From Solirubrobacteraceae bacterium (lineage in GTDB: Bacteria; Actinomycetota; Thermoleophilia; Solirubrobacterales; Solirubrobacteraceae), in contig JADGPL010000007.1 of the NCBI GenBank assembly GCA_017882455.1, positions 78,317 to 142,316 on the forward strand: a stretch of DNA of 64,000 nt, in the 5' to 3' direction. A model generated the notes under the pieces. The model was not told the origin of the DNA, searched no databases, and was given only the letters and a program-made list of their open reading frames with translations. Made by a program: the position numbers and the translations under genes. Positions 52,272 to 61,003 of this stretch are shown piece after piece. Position 1 is the stretch's first letter; the number at the start of each line of letters is the position of its first letter.

Positions 52272-54128
52272 ATGCGTAGATTCCTGCTCACCGCCGGCGT
52301 GCTCGTGGCGCTCTCCAGCATCGTCACGCTCGCGATCGCCTCGCGGCGCATCGTCTCCGAGGAGGCCGCCTTCCGGGCTCCCGCCGCCGGGCGCTGCGAA
52401 GCCGAACAGATCAACCGCTCCGCCCTCCTGCCCGGCACCACCGTGGCCGTCTCCCCGCTGCCAGGCTCCTACGACGCCACCCCGGCCACCCAGATAAGCC
52501 TCCTGGGAGCACCCTCGAGCGCCTTCGGCGGCCTGCGCGTCATCGGCTCGCAGACCGGCTCGCATTCCGGGCGCCTGATCGCCTACTCCCAGGGAGACGG
52601 CGCCAGCTTCCTGCCGTCCAAGCCGTTCCTGGCCGGTGAGACCGTGAGCGTGGCCGGTGTCGTCAAGATCAGCTCCGCCTCCCGCCCGTTCTCCTACCGC
52701 TTCGTGGTCGCCCACCAGGACACGAGCCTCTACTCGCCCGCCCCCGCCAAGGTCGCGCGCGACGAGAACGAGATGCAGCACTTCCACTCGCGCCCCGAGC
52801 TCCTGCCCCCCTCGCTGGCCGTCACCGCAACATCCGCCGCCACCGCCGGCGGCTACGTCTTCGCCGCGCCCTACTCCGGGCCCGGGCCCGCCGGGCCGAT
52901 GATCTTCGACGAAGCCGGCAACCTCGTCTGGTTCGACCCGCTGCCCGCCGAATACGCGGCCTCGAACCTGCAGCTCCAGCAGGACGGGAGCACGCCCGTG
53001 CTGACCTGGTGGCAGGGACGGATCACCCCCCAGGGCTTCGGGGAGGGCGAAGAGCTGATCTACGACAGCTCCTACAAACAGCTCGGGCGCGTGCACGCCG
53101 GCAACGGCCTGAAAGCCGACCTCCACGACTTCCACCTCACACCCCAGGGCACCGCGCTGCTGAGCGCGTTCGACCCGATCGAGTGCAACCTGTCCTCCCT
53201 CGGCGGCCCCGACGGTGGCGCCGTCACCGACACGATCATCCAGGAAGTCGACCTGCGCACCGGCCTCGTCAGGCGCGAGTGGCACAGCCTCGACCACGTC
53301 CGCCTCGCCGAGTCCTACAGCACCGCCACCCACGCCAGCCTCGAATGGCCCTTCGACTACTTCCACCTCAACAGCATCGACGTGCTCGCCGGCGGCGAGA
53401 CCCTCATCTCCGCGCGCAACACCTGGGCGCTCTACGAGCTCGACACGCAGACCGGGCAGGTGCTCACCCGCATCGGCGGGCGGTACTCCAGCGTCAAGCT
53501 GGGCGCCGGCGCAGCCACCGCCTTCCAGCACGACGCCACAGCATTGTCAAACGGGACAGTCAGCGTTTTCGACAACGGCGCCGTACCGGCCGTCCATCCG
53601 CAATCGCGCGGCATCCTGCTCGCCGTCGATCCCGTCAAGAGGACCGACACCGTGGTGGCCCAATACGAGCATCCGAGCCCGTCGATCTCCTCCGGCAGCC
53701 AGGGCAACATCCAGACGCTCACCAATGGGGACATGTTCGTGGGCTGGGGCGCCGTGCCCTATTTCACCGAGTTCAACTCCGCCGGCAAGGTCCTCTACGA
53801 CGCCCACATGCACGGCTCCTACCAGTCCTACCGCGCCTATCGCTTTGCCTGGATCGGCGCCCCCAGCGAAGCGCCCGCCATCGCCGTCTCGGCCGCCTCC
53901 GCCACCTCGCCCCCGACCGTCTATGCCAGCTGGAACGGAGACACGCGCACGGCCAGCTGGCGCCTGCTCGCCGGAGCCTCCCCGCAGCAGCTCGCCCCCG
54001 TGGCCAGCGCCACCAAGAGCGGCTTCGAGACCACCCTGGGCGCACCCGCCCCCGCGGCCTACGTGGCAGTGCAGGCGCTCGACCCCAGCGGTGCCGTGCT
54101 CGGCACATCCCGCGTGATCAAGGGCTGA
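52272..54128 (+). CDS. Secreted arylsulfotransferase-like protein (ASST family), copy 2
   Basis: 618 aa, ATG at 52272. N-terminal membrane anchor or signal peptide FLLTAGVLVALSSIVTLAIA. The layout copies that of the protein at 41267-43057: QISLLGAPSSAFGGLRVIGS, GPMIFDEAGNLVWFDPL, KADLHDFHLTPQGTALLSAF, FDYFHLNSIDVLAGGETLIS, FQHDATALSNGTVSVFDNGA and VYASWNGDTRTASWRLLAGA. The histidines in the HDF, FHLN and QHD blocks are conserved between both copies. It probably transfers sulfate between phenolic compounds outside the membrane, if it is a true ASST. It sits between operator site 1 and the tandem TetR gene (103-bp gap) and may be controlled by it. Confidence 0.83.
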   Translation: MRRFLLTAGVLVALSSIVTLAIASRRIVSEEAAFRAPAAGRCEAEQINRSALLPGTTVAVSPLPGSYDATPATQISLLGAPSSAFGGLRVIGSQTGSHSGRLIAYSQGDGASFLPSKPFLAGETVSVAGVVKISSASRPFSYRFVVAHQDTSLYSPAPAKVARDENEMQHFHSRPELLPPSLAVTATSAATAGGYVFAAPYSGPGPAGPMIFDEAGNLVWFDPLPAEYAASNLQLQQDGSTPVLTWWQGRITPQGFGEGEELIYDSSYKQLGRVHAGNGLKADLHDFHLTPQGTALLSAFDPIECNLSSLGGPDGGAVTDTIIQEVDLRTGLVRREWHSLDHVRLAESYSTATHASLEWPFDYFHLNSIDVLAGGETLISARNTWALYELDTQTGQVLTRIGGRYSSVKLGAGAATAFQHDATALSNGTVSVFDNGAVPAVHPQSRGILLAVDPVKRTDTVVAQYEHPSPSISSGSQGNIQTLTNGDMFVGWGAVPYFTEFNSAGKVLYDAHMHGSYQSYRAYRFAWIGAPSEAPAIAVSAASATSPPTVYASWNGDTRTASWRLLAGASPQQLAPVASATKSGFETTLGAPAPAAYVAVQALDPSGAVLGTSRVIKG

Positions 54129-54231
54129 GAACCGCCCCGCGAGCTCCGCCCGCCGACCGCCACGCCGGTTAGGCTGTGCGCACTGTTTGATAAGCTGGAT
54201 TTGCTTTTTGTCAAGGGGGAGGTCCGTAGAC

Positions 54232-55674
54232 ATGGCGCCAGGCGATGTCACACACAGGACGCTCGACGACGAGGTCCCCGCATCGGCTGACGCGAACGGA
54301 GGCTCGCACGCCGACGACGCCTCGCCCGAGCGCTACCGCCCACTGCCCACCGGCACGCACGGACTCGACCCGGAGCTCGTCAAGAGCGACCAGCGCGAAC
54401 GCCTGCGCGCGGCCATGATCGAGCTGATCGCCCAGAAGGGCTACCCCTCGGTGCGGATCATCGATCTGACCAAGCTCGCCCACGTCTCCCAGCCGACCTT
54501 CTACACGCTCTTCGCCGACAAGGAAAATCTGTTCCTGAGCACCTACGACCAGATCGCCCAGCGCACCGGGCACACCATCCTCAGGGCCTACAACTGCGCC
54601 GGCTCCCAGGACGAGCGCCTGCGCGTGGCCATGCGCGCCTTCACCGATCTCGCCGACGCCGAGCCCGACGCCATGTCCCTGTTCATGCTCGGCGCCTTCG
54701 GCGCCGGCCCCTGTGCGCTGGAGCGGCGCAGGCGAACCCTCGACGCGCTCGAAGCCAGCATCCTCGCAAGCCGCGACCGCACCCCCGCGATGGGCGCGAC
54801 CGACCTGACCGTCAAGGTCATCCTCGGCGGCATCCGCGAGGTCGCGGCCGCGCGCCTGCGCGAGGGGCGCCAGAGCCAACTGGCCGAGCTGGTCGACGAC
54901 CTGGCCGACTGGGCCAGCTCCTACCCGCGCCGGCCGCCCTCCGGCATGGGAGCGCCGCCCATGACCCGCGAGGACCCCTCTCCGGGAGGGCTCCCGGCCT
55001 CCGAGCGCGCCCGGCGGGCCGAGGGTCGCCTGCCGAGCGGCCGCAGCGACCTGCCGCGGCAGTTCATCGTCAAAAGCCAGCGCGAGCGCATCGTCGACGC
55101 GACGGCCGCGATCGTGGCCGAGAAGGGCCTCGCCGGCCTCACCATCCCCGAGATCGCCCGACGCGCCAACGTCTCGAACCAGACCTTCTACAGCATCTAC
55201 GCCTCCAAGCGCGAGGCCTTCCTGGGCGCCCAGAAGGTGGGCATGCACCAGGCGCTGCAGATCACAGCCGAGGTCTATGAGGCGCACGCCGGCGATTGGC
55301 CGCTGGCCGTCGCGGCCGGCCTGCGCGCCCTGATCGACTACCTCGCCTCCGAGCCCGCCCACGCGCACCTGAGCCTCGTCGACACCTTCGCCGCCAGCCC
55401 CGAGGCGATCGAGACACGCAACTCCACCATGCACGCCTTCGCCGCCTACATGCAGCCCGGATACGAGATCGCCGCGCGCGAGCAGCGACCCGTTCCCGCG
55501 ATCGCCGCCGAGGCCGTCGCCGGGGGGGTGTGGCAGGTCCTGCACCACTACATCGAGAACGACTGCATCGCCCAGCTGCCCCAGGCCGCGCCCCAGCTCG
55601 CCTACATGGCGCTCACACCATTCCTCGGGCCGGACTCAGCCGCCGCGGCCGCCGCCGCAGGCGCCCGCGGGTAG
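54232..55674 (+). CDS. Tandem TetR regulator (two TetR units in one chain)
   Basis: 480 aa from the ATG at 54232, with GGGGGAGG at 54215-54222 as ribosome site. Unit 1: DNA-binding domain ~50-100 ([40 protein letters not shown]), ligand domain to ~245. A Pro/Gly/Arg-rich linker (~225-275) follows. Unit 2: [20 protein letters not shown] and [20 protein letters not shown], then ligand domain to ~465 and an Ala-run end. Both recognition helices ([18 protein letters not shown]) are intact. TetR proteins normally act as dimers of ~200-residue chains, so this chain would be an internal pseudo-dimer or bind two sites. It lies between the two copies of the 20-bp palindrome. Confidence 0.9.
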   Translation: MAPGDVTHRTLDDEVPASADANGGSHADDASPERYRPLPTGTHGLDPELVKSDQRERLRAAMIELIAQKGYPSVRIIDLTKLAHVSQPTFYTLFADKENLFLSTYDQIAQRTGHTILRAYNCAGSQDERLRVAMRAFTDLADAEPDAMSLFMLGAFGAGPCALERRRRTLDALEASILASRDRTPAMGATDLTVKVILGGIREVAAARLREGRQSQLAELVDDLADWASSYPRRPPSGMGAPPMTREDPSPGGLPASERARRAEGRLPSGRSDLPRQFIVKSQRERIVDATAAIVAEKGLAGLTIPEIARRANVSNQTFYSIYASKREAFLGAQKVGMHQALQITAEVYEAHAGDWPLAVAAGLRALIDYLASEPAHAHLSLVDTFAASPEAIETRNSTMHAFAAYMQPGYEIAAREQRPVPAIAAEAVAGGVWQVLHHYIENDCIAQLPQAAPQLAYMALTPFLGPDSAAAAAAAGARG

Positions 55675-55689
55675 GAGACGAGACGAGGC

Positions 55690-55713
55690 GGGGAGGGGAG
55701 GGGAGGTAGGGGG
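55690..55713 (+). other. G-quadruplex-type sequence
   Basis: Four or more G-runs with one- or two-base loops: GGGG-A-GGGG-A-GGGG-A-GG-TA-GGGGG, on the coding strand directly after the tandem TetR stop (55674). The pattern meets the usual G3+N1-7 rule. It would form in the transcript of the TetR gene or in the non-template DNA. It might act in transcription ending or mRNA stability; no role is proven. Confidence 0.7.
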
Positions 55714-55752
55714 TAGTAGGGAGCAGTGCCGAGAACGTTATGTCCCTCGTCA

Positions 55753-55782
55753 AGCGGTGTATCACCATGGTTATACACCGCT
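55753..55782. promoter_or_regulatory. Palindromic operator candidate, site 2
   Basis: A 30-bp inverted repeat: AGCGGTGTAT, centre CACCATGGTT, then ATACACCGCT, with one mismatched pair. The inner 20 bp (55758-55777) are identical to site 1, but the outer bases differ (GTGTAT against CTGTAT context), so the core is what is conserved. It lies between two convergent genes, 78 bp after the tandem TetR stop, not in an obvious promoter. There is no T-run after it, so it is not a standard terminator. It may be a second anchor for DNA looping, a regulator of an unseen transcript, or part of a mobile repeat. Confidence 0.65.
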
Positions 55783-55824
55783 GCTCGCGTGACACAAGGT
55801 GAGGTGATCGGTCGATCGATCAGA

Positions 55825-56352
55825 TCAGTGTCCGGCACGGCCGGCCAGCGCATAGGCGGCCTTGCCTTCCCGCTTGGCGCGGGTGACCGCACCGGCGCCC
55901 AGCATCCGCCGCAGGTTCTCGCGGATGCTCTGGCCGCTCATCGCCGTCACCACCGCCAGCTCGCCGACCGTGTGAGATCCGTGCTCGAGCGCCGCCAGGA
56001 TCGCCTGCTGGGCCGCGCCACGGACAGCCCGCGGGCGGACGCTCCTGACGCCGGGGGCCTTGCGCGCCCGTCCCGGGGGCGAGGCGGCACGCACGATCGT
56101 GCCGGCCGCCGATCCGCGCGGACCGGCCGCTCGCCGGCGCGTGGCCTTGGGCGCGGCCGTCGTCCTCGACGGTGGTGAGCCCGCCCGTTTGGCGCTCGTG
56201 CTCCTGCGCGGCGATGTGCCCGCTGCAGGCACCGGCAGCTCCAGCGCCTCGGCCGCCGAGATCAGACGCTCGTACTCGGCGAGCGCAGGGCGCAGCTCCG
56301 CCAGGCGGGCATCTATCTCAGCGCTGATCTTCGCCAGCAGCTCGCCGGCCAT
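55825..56352 (-). CDS. Winged-helix DNA-binding protein with basic linker
   Basis: 175 aa, ATG at 56352. Residues 1-40 are helical (LAKISAEIDARLAELRPALA). Residues 45-100 are a Pro/Ala/Arg/Ser-rich linker, strongly basic. The C-terminal ~65 residues are a winged helix: QQAILAALEHGSHTVGELAV, VTAMSGQSIRENLRRMLGAG and AVTRAKREGKAAYALAG. This MarR/ArsR-like end with a basic disordered arm suggests a chromatin-type or promoter-binding protein. It is 28 bp downstream of the sulfotransferase gene. Target unknown. Confidence 0.78.
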   Translation of the reverse strand: MAGELLAKISAEIDARLAELRPALAEYERLISAAEALELPVPAAGTSPRRSTSAKRAGSPPSRTTAAPKATRRRAAGPRGSAAGTIVRAASPPGRARKAPGVRSVRPRAVRGAAQQAILAALEHGSHTVGELAVVTAMSGQSIRENLRRMLGAGAVTRAKREGKAAYALAGRAGH

Positions 56353-56380
56353 CAGGCTGCCCGGATCCCGTGCGTGGCGC

Positions 56381-57112
56381 TCAACTCAGGGCAGCGCCGT
56401 GCAGGCCGCTGGTGGGGCGCTCGCGCACGTTCCACCACTCGTTCACCACATCCAGCGCGCCCCCGATGATGCCCTCGCGAAAGGACACGGTGTCGTTGAG
56501 GCGAGGCAGCGGCTCCGCCGGCACGGGGACTTCGAGGAACTCGCATACCGGCTCCCAGCCTTCGCTCGGGTTCCACACGAGCAGGCGCTCCGCCGCCACC
56601 GTGGCCTGCACGGAGTCGTTCCAGCGCTCCATCGCCGCGATCAGACCGGCCGTGGTCGAGGTGTCGCCCGCGAGGGCTCCCACACCCTCCTCCCAGTTCA
56701 TGTGGCTCATCAGCTTCACATAGCGCTGCCACAGGGGGTCCAGGACAGCGCGGGCGTCAGATATGTAGTGCAGGACCGAGTCGCCGTGGAACATCCCCCA
56801 CACCGTCTCGCGCATGCTCCGGGCCCATTCCTCGCCGCCGCGGACGCTCAGCAGGACCTTGGCCTCCGGATACTGCTCCACCAGCTCGGCGTAGTAGCGC
56901 GCCGAGGGCCAATCCACGGTCGAGACGGCCTTGCCGAAGATCCGCTCCCAGTCAGGCTCCCCCTCGGAAACGTCTTCCCACAACGGCAGCCCGCCCTCGA
57001 GGTCGGCCAGCAGGTCGCGCATGTGGTAGCAGGGCCCGAAGCCCAGATGTTCGAGCGCGAACATCTGCGTCGTGGTGGCCGTGCGGGGCAGGCCCGCGCC
57101 GATGACCTTCAT
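56381..57112 (-). CDS. PAPS-type sulfotransferase family protein
   Basis: 243 aa, ATG at 57112. The 5'-phosphosulfate loop is KVIGAGLPRTATTTQMFALE (residues 2-21), followed by LGFGPCYHMRDLLADLE, which places it in the group often annotated as Sulfotransfer_4. VLLSVRGGEEWARSMRETVW contains the expected Arg/Ser for the 3'-phosphate. Near the end, RLLVWNPSEGWEPVCEFLEV matches the family's closing helix. Known role: sulfate transfer from PAPS to a hydroxyl group. The substrate is unknown; other members may be inactive homologues. Upstream is the two-component pair, 60 bp away. Confidence 0.86.
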   Translation of the reverse strand: MKVIGAGLPRTATTTQMFALEHLGFGPCYHMRDLLADLEGGLPLWEDVSEGEPDWERIFGKAVSTVDWPSARYYAELVEQYPEAKVLLSVRGGEEWARSMRETVWGMFHGDSVLHYISDARAVLDPLWQRYVKLMSHMNWEEGVGALAGDTSTTAGLIAAMERWNDSVQATVAAERLLVWNPSEGWEPVCEFLEVPVPAEPLPRLNDTVSFREGIIGGALDVVNEWWNVRERPTSGLHGAALS

Positions 57113-57172
57113 GAGGGAACGCTCATATCTAGCTACGGGTTTTTATCAGGTCGGCTACAGACAAAGCCGCAG

Positions 57173-57826
57173 CTACCTCGCCACCCGCAGGTAGGCGAGC
57201 ACCGCGAGCACCCGCCTGTGATCCTCGTCGCACGCGCCCAGATCGAGCTTGGCGAAGATGCTGGTTATGTGCTTCTCCACGGCGCCCGGGGTCACCACCA
57301 GGCTCTCCGCAATCGCCGTGTTCGAACGTCCTTCGGCCATCAGGGCCAGCACCTCGCGCTCGCGTGCCGTCAGGCCCGGGAGCGTCTGGTCGGCGCCCTC
57401 GCGTGGGGCCAGCAGCTCGGCCACGACCTGCCTGTCGAGCACCGTGCCCCCAGCCGCCACGCTCCGCAGCGCATCGAGGAAGGCCCTCACGTCACCCACG
57501 CGCTCCTTCAGCAGATAGCCGATGCCGGCCGTGTGTTCACCGACCAGCTCGCTCGCATAGGCCGTCTCGACGTACTGGGAGAGCACCAGCACGCCCAGCG
57601 CCGGCTGGCGCCTGCGCGCCTCGATCGCCGCGATCAGCCCCTCGTCTTTGAACGTCGGGGGCAGGCGCACGTCCACGATCGCCAGGTCCGGCTCGTGCCC
57701 CGCTATCGCCCGCAGCAGGCCCGGGCCGTCCTCGACCTGCGCCACGACCTCGATGTCGTTCTCCCGCAGCAGCGCCACGAGGCCCTCCCGCAGCAGCGCC
57801 AGGTCCTCGGCGATCACCACCCGCAC
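57173..57826 (-). CDS. LuxR/NarL-family response regulator
   Basis: 217 aa. Receiver domain with acidic pocket (VIAEDLALLREGLVALLREN) and phospho-acceptor Asp in LAIVDVRLPPTFKDEG; Lys in YLLKERVGDVRAFLDAL. The C-terminal LuxR helix-turn-helix is LTAREREVLALMAEGRSNTA, with IAESLVVTPGAVEKHITSIF. It overlaps the kinase gene by 13 bp and so forms a pair with it. Known role: phosphorylation-dependent promoter control; targets not visible here. Confidence 0.94.
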   Translation of the reverse strand: MRVVIAEDLALLREGLVALLRENDIEVVAQVEDGPGLLRAIAGHEPDLAIVDVRLPPTFKDEGLIAAIEARRRQPALGVLVLSQYVETAYASELVGEHTAGIGYLLKERVGDVRAFLDALRSVAAGGTVLDRQVVAELLAPREGADQTLPGLTAREREVLALMAEGRSNTAIAESLVVTPGAVEKHITSIFAKLDLGACDEDHRRVLAVLAYLRVAR

Positions 57827-58923
57827 GGGAGCCTCGCCTCCAGCACCGTTCCCGCGCCCGCCGGACTCTCCACCTTCAGGCTTCCATCGAGCGCCTCCAC
57901 GCGGGCGCGCAGCCCCGCCAGCCCCGAGCCCGCCGGGTCGGCGCCCCCGGCGCCGTCGTCACCCACCACCACCGTCAGCGCGCGGCGCTCCTCGCTGATC
58001 ACGATCCAGCTGCGAGCCGCCGCCGCGTGCTTGGCCGTGTTCGTCAGCGCCTCCGCGATCACGAAGTAGGCCGCGTTCTCGACCGCCGGCGCGAGCGCCC
58101 TGTGCATCGTCGCATCGACCGACGTTCCCAGCCCGTAGCGCGCCCCCAGCGACTCCACGGCCGCCACCAGCCCGCGATCGGCCAGCAGCGGCGGCACGAT
58201 CCCGCGCGCCAGGTCGCGCAGCTCCTCGATCGCCTGCCGGGCCTCATGCTGGGCGTCCTTGATCAGGCGCCTGACCTCCGGCTGGTCTGAGACGCGCAGC
58301 TCGGCGCGCCCGAGCTGGAGCGTGAGCGCCACCAGGCGCGCCTGCGCCCCGTCATGCAGGTCGCGCTCTATTCGCCTGAGCTCCGCCGCCTGCGCGGCCA
58401 CGGCCTGGCGACGGGTATGCGTGAGCATGTCGATCCGGGCCCGCAGCGCCCGGCGGCCGTGGGCCACGAGCACGCGGTCATGCAGCGCCACCAGCGAGTA
58501 GGAGCTGCCCGCCGTGGCCAGCCCCAAGAGCGCCCAAGCCGGCCAGAACGAGTGCACGCCCGCCAACAGCCAGGTCAACAGCCACGTGAACACGAGGATC
58601 ACCGCCGCCGCCCCGACCAGCGCCCACACGCACGCCACCCGCCTGATCGCGCCGGGCGGGTGGCGCCACGCCCAGCCGGCCGTGAAGTCGAGCAGGACCA
58701 GGTCGCCGAGGCCCAGCCACGCCCACGCCGGCCAGAAGTAGCCCTGTCCGCCCAGCGCCCAGATCGCCGCCAGCAGCACCGCCGTCAGGAAGGCCAGCCG
58801 CCGCTCCAGCGAGCGAGCGTATTCGCCGATCGACAGACCGGCCGCGAGCGTCGGCATCCAGCGCCTGGGCCTCGCGCCGCGGGGCAGGCCCAGCTCCAAG
58901 GGAAGCCGCGCTCGATGATCCAT
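57814..58923 (-). CDS. Sensor histidine kinase, NarL/DesK type
   Basis: 369 aa from the ATG at 58923. About four hydrophobic segments occupy residues ~30-150 (LAFLTAVLLAAIWALGGQGY, AAAVILVFTWLLTWLLAGVH). HisKA_3 box: AAELRRIERDLHDGAQARLV with the phospho-His in DLHDGAQ. ATPase domain: VIAEALTNTAKHAAAARSWI (N-box), VVVGDDGAGGADPAGSGLAG (G1/G2 loops) and GAGTVLEARLPCGW. The N-terminal segments resemble the 2TM domain seen in DesK-like kinases. It pairs with the regulator at 57173-57826. Signal unknown; the neighbouring desaturase hints at membrane or temperature sensing, but this is inferred. Confidence 0.92.
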   Translation of the reverse strand: MDHRARLPLELGLPRGARPRRWMPTLAAGLSIGEYARSLERRLAFLTAVLLAAIWALGGQGYFWPAWAWLGLGDLVLLDFTAGWAWRHPPGAIRRVACVWALVGAAAVILVFTWLLTWLLAGVHSFWPAWALLGLATAGSSYSLVALHDRVLVAHGRRALRARIDMLTHTRRQAVAAQAAELRRIERDLHDGAQARLVALTLQLGRAELRVSDQPEVRRLIKDAQHEARQAIEELRDLARGIVPPLLADRGLVAAVESLGARYGLGTSVDATMHRALAPAVENAAYFVIAEALTNTAKHAAAARSWIVISEERRALTVVVGDDGAGGADPAGSGLAGLRARVEALDGSLKVESPAGAGTVLEARLPCGW

Positions 58924-58990
58924 CGCCTCAATCCTCCCACGGCGCAGCACGCGCCGGGCCAGCGGGCTCGCGAAGCCTTCTCGCGACCGC

Positions 58991-59932
58991 TCAGAGCGCC
59001 TTGGCGGCCTGCCGCTCAGCGCCCACACGGTGCACATCCCAGACCAGGCCCGCGCGCTCCAGCGCGGTGATCACCAGGCCCGATATGTCGATCTCGGCGC
59101 GGCCCATGCCGTGAAAGGCCGACATCGGGAAGGCGTGGTGGTTGTTGTGCCAGGCCTCGCCGAAGGAGAGCAGGGCCAGCCACAGCAGGTTGCGGGAGTG
59201 ATCCTCGGTGCGAAAGCGCCGGCGCCCGAAGAAGTGGCACAGCGAGTTGATGCTGTAGGTGACGTGATGCAGCACCAGGATGCGCACCGCGCCGCCCCAC
59301 AGCAGGCCGTCGAGGCCCGCCTGCACCGTGCCGCCGAGCGCCATGCCGAGTCCGAAAGGGATCGCCAGGCCCACCAACGACCACACCACGAACGTCCTGT
59401 CCACGAACGCCACCACCGGATCGGCCAGCAGGTCGGGGGCGAAGCGCTCGCGGGCGCCGCGCTGGGTGTGATCGAACAGCCAGCCCACGTGGGCGTGCGC
59501 CAGGCCACGCAGGGCGCCCCGCCAGCCGCCGCCGCGGTCCACGTGGGGGCTGTGGGGATCGCCGAGGCGGTCCGTGTAGGCGTGGTGCTTGCGATGGTCA
59601 GCCACCCACGAGATCACCGGCCCCTCCACCGACATCGTGCCCGCCACCGCCAGCAGCCCCCGCAGCCAGGGCGAGGTCTTGAAGCTGCGATGCGTCAGCA
59701 GCCGGTGAAAGCCCACGGTCACGCCCAGCCCCGTGAACGCGTACAGGAGCACGAAGATCGCCACGTCGCGCCAGCGCAGCTCGCGATTCCACAGCTGCCA
59801 GCCCGCCAGCACGAGCAGCAGCGGAGGAACGCCCGTGATCAGCCCCGTGATCGCCCGGTCCACGTTCTCCAGGACCGGCACCTGGATCTCCTCGGGCGAG
59901 GGGCCTTCCTCAGCGGCAGCGGGGGCTCTCAT
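58991..59932 (-). CDS. Acyl-CoA/fatty-acid desaturase
   Basis: 313 aa from the ATG at 59932, which has AAGGGG just upstream. The three histidine boxes for the di-iron site are present: HRLLTH, HRKHH and HNNHH. Four membrane segments are visible (VPPLLLVLAGWQLW, VAIFVLLYAFTGLGVTVGFH and others). Known role: oxygen-dependent insertion of a double bond into a fatty acyl chain at the membrane. It lies 67 bp upstream of the kinase gene in the same direction, and is divergent from the hydrolase gene at 60096, leaving a 163-bp promoter region. Confidence 0.93.
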   Translation of the reverse strand: MRAPAAAEEGPSPEEIQVPVLENVDRAITGLITGVPPLLLVLAGWQLWNRELRWRDVAIFVLLYAFTGLGVTVGFHRLLTHRSFKTSPWLRGLLAVAGTMSVEGPVISWVADHRKHHAYTDRLGDPHSPHVDRGGGWRGALRGLAHAHVGWLFDHTQRGARERFAPDLLADPVVAFVDRTFVVWSLVGLAIPFGLGMALGGTVQAGLDGLLWGGAVRILVLHHVTYSINSLCHFFGRRRFRTEDHSRNLLWLALLSFGEAWHNNHHAFPMSAFHGMGRAEIDISGLVITALERAGLVWDVHRVGAERQAAKAL

Positions 59933-60095
59933 TCCCCTTCGATCCTGAGGCGATGCCACATCCCTGTCGATGGAGCCGGCCACCGAGCGCGCGGCGGCAC
60001 ACCCCCGGATGGCCCTTCGGGATATCCCCCCTTCGGAGGAGTTTCGCGGGCGCCGAGCGCTAGTGTGCAGCGGTAGACATGTGGGTGAGGCGAGC

Positions 60096-61001
60096 ATGAG
60101 CGCAGTTGACGAGCCCGAGCTGCGCGAGCTGATCCTCCACGGCCATCCGATCGCCTACCGTCAAGCCGGGAGCGGGCCCGTGGTGGTCCTGATCCACGGG
60201 ATCACCTCCGACTCGGGCACCTGGCGGCGGGTGATGCCCTACCTGGCCCGGCGCTTCACCGTGATCGCACCCGACCTGTTCGGCCACGGGGCCTCCGCCA
60301 AGCCCAAGGGCGACTACTCGCTGGGAGCCCACGCCAGCGCCCTGCGCGACCTGCTGGTGGCGCTCGGCCACGACCGCGCCACCTTCGTGGGGCACTCCCT
60401 GGGCGGCGGTATCGCCATGCAGCTCTCCTACCAGTTCCCCGAGCGCTGCGAACGGCTGGTGCTCGTCGACAGCGGCGGTCTCGGCCGCGACGTGAGCGTG
60501 CTGCTGCGAGCGGCCACGCTGCCCGGATCCGAGCTCGTCCTGCCGCTGCTCGTCGCCAGCCGGCTGCTCGACCTCGGACGCCTGGCCGGCAACGTGCTCC
60601 GCCGCCTCGGCCTGCGCGCCGGCACCGACATCGAGGAGATCGCGCGCGGGCACGCCACCCTCTCCGACGGCGGGGCGCGCGGCGCCTTCGTGCACACGCT
60701 GCGCGCGGTCGTGGACCCCGGCGGACAGCGCGTCAACGCCTCCAACCGCCTGTACCTCACCAAGCACCTGCCCCTGCTGCTGATGTGGGGCGAGCACGAC
60801 TCCCTGATCCCGGCCGCCCACGGCCGCGCCACGCAGGAGCAGGTGCCGGACTCCCGTCTCGAGCTCTTCGCCGACTCCGGTCACTTCCCGCAGCTCGACG
60901 AGCCCGAGCGCTTCCTCGACGTGCTCATCGACTTCATCGAGTCCACCGAGCCGGCCACGCTCGACGCCGACGGCTGGCGCGAGCTGCTGGTGGCGGGCTA
61001 G
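60096..61001 (+). CDS. Alpha/beta hydrolase
   Basis: 301 aa from the ATG at 60096, preceded by GAGGCGAG. Oxyanion-hole HGITSDSGTW, nucleophile elbow GHSLGGGIA (Ser), acid in LLMWGEHDSLIP and catalytic His in DSGHFPQLDEPERF: a complete triad. PDLFGHGASAKPKGDYSLGA is typical of the epoxide-hydrolase/haloperoxidase-like group. Substrate unknown. It is convergent with the quinone oxidoreductase gene (2 bp between stops). Confidence 0.92.
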   Translation: MSAVDEPELRELILHGHPIAYRQAGSGPVVVLIHGITSDSGTWRRVMPYLARRFTVIAPDLFGHGASAKPKGDYSLGAHASALRDLLVALGHDRATFVGHSLGGGIAMQLSYQFPERCERLVLVDSGGLGRDVSVLLRAATLPGSELVLPLLVASRLLDLGRLAGNVLRRLGLRAGTDIEEIARGHATLSDGGARGAFVHTLRAVVDPGGQRVNASNRLYLTKHLPLLLMWGEHDSLIPAAHGRATQEQVPDSRLELFADSGHFPQLDEPERFLDVLIDFIESTEPATLDADGWRELLVAG

Positions 61002-61003
61002 CC

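Noticed and set aside
55753..55782. Intrinsic terminator
   Set aside because: The palindrome is not followed by a T-run, its core is identical to a site in a leader region, and its symmetry is that of a protein-binding site.
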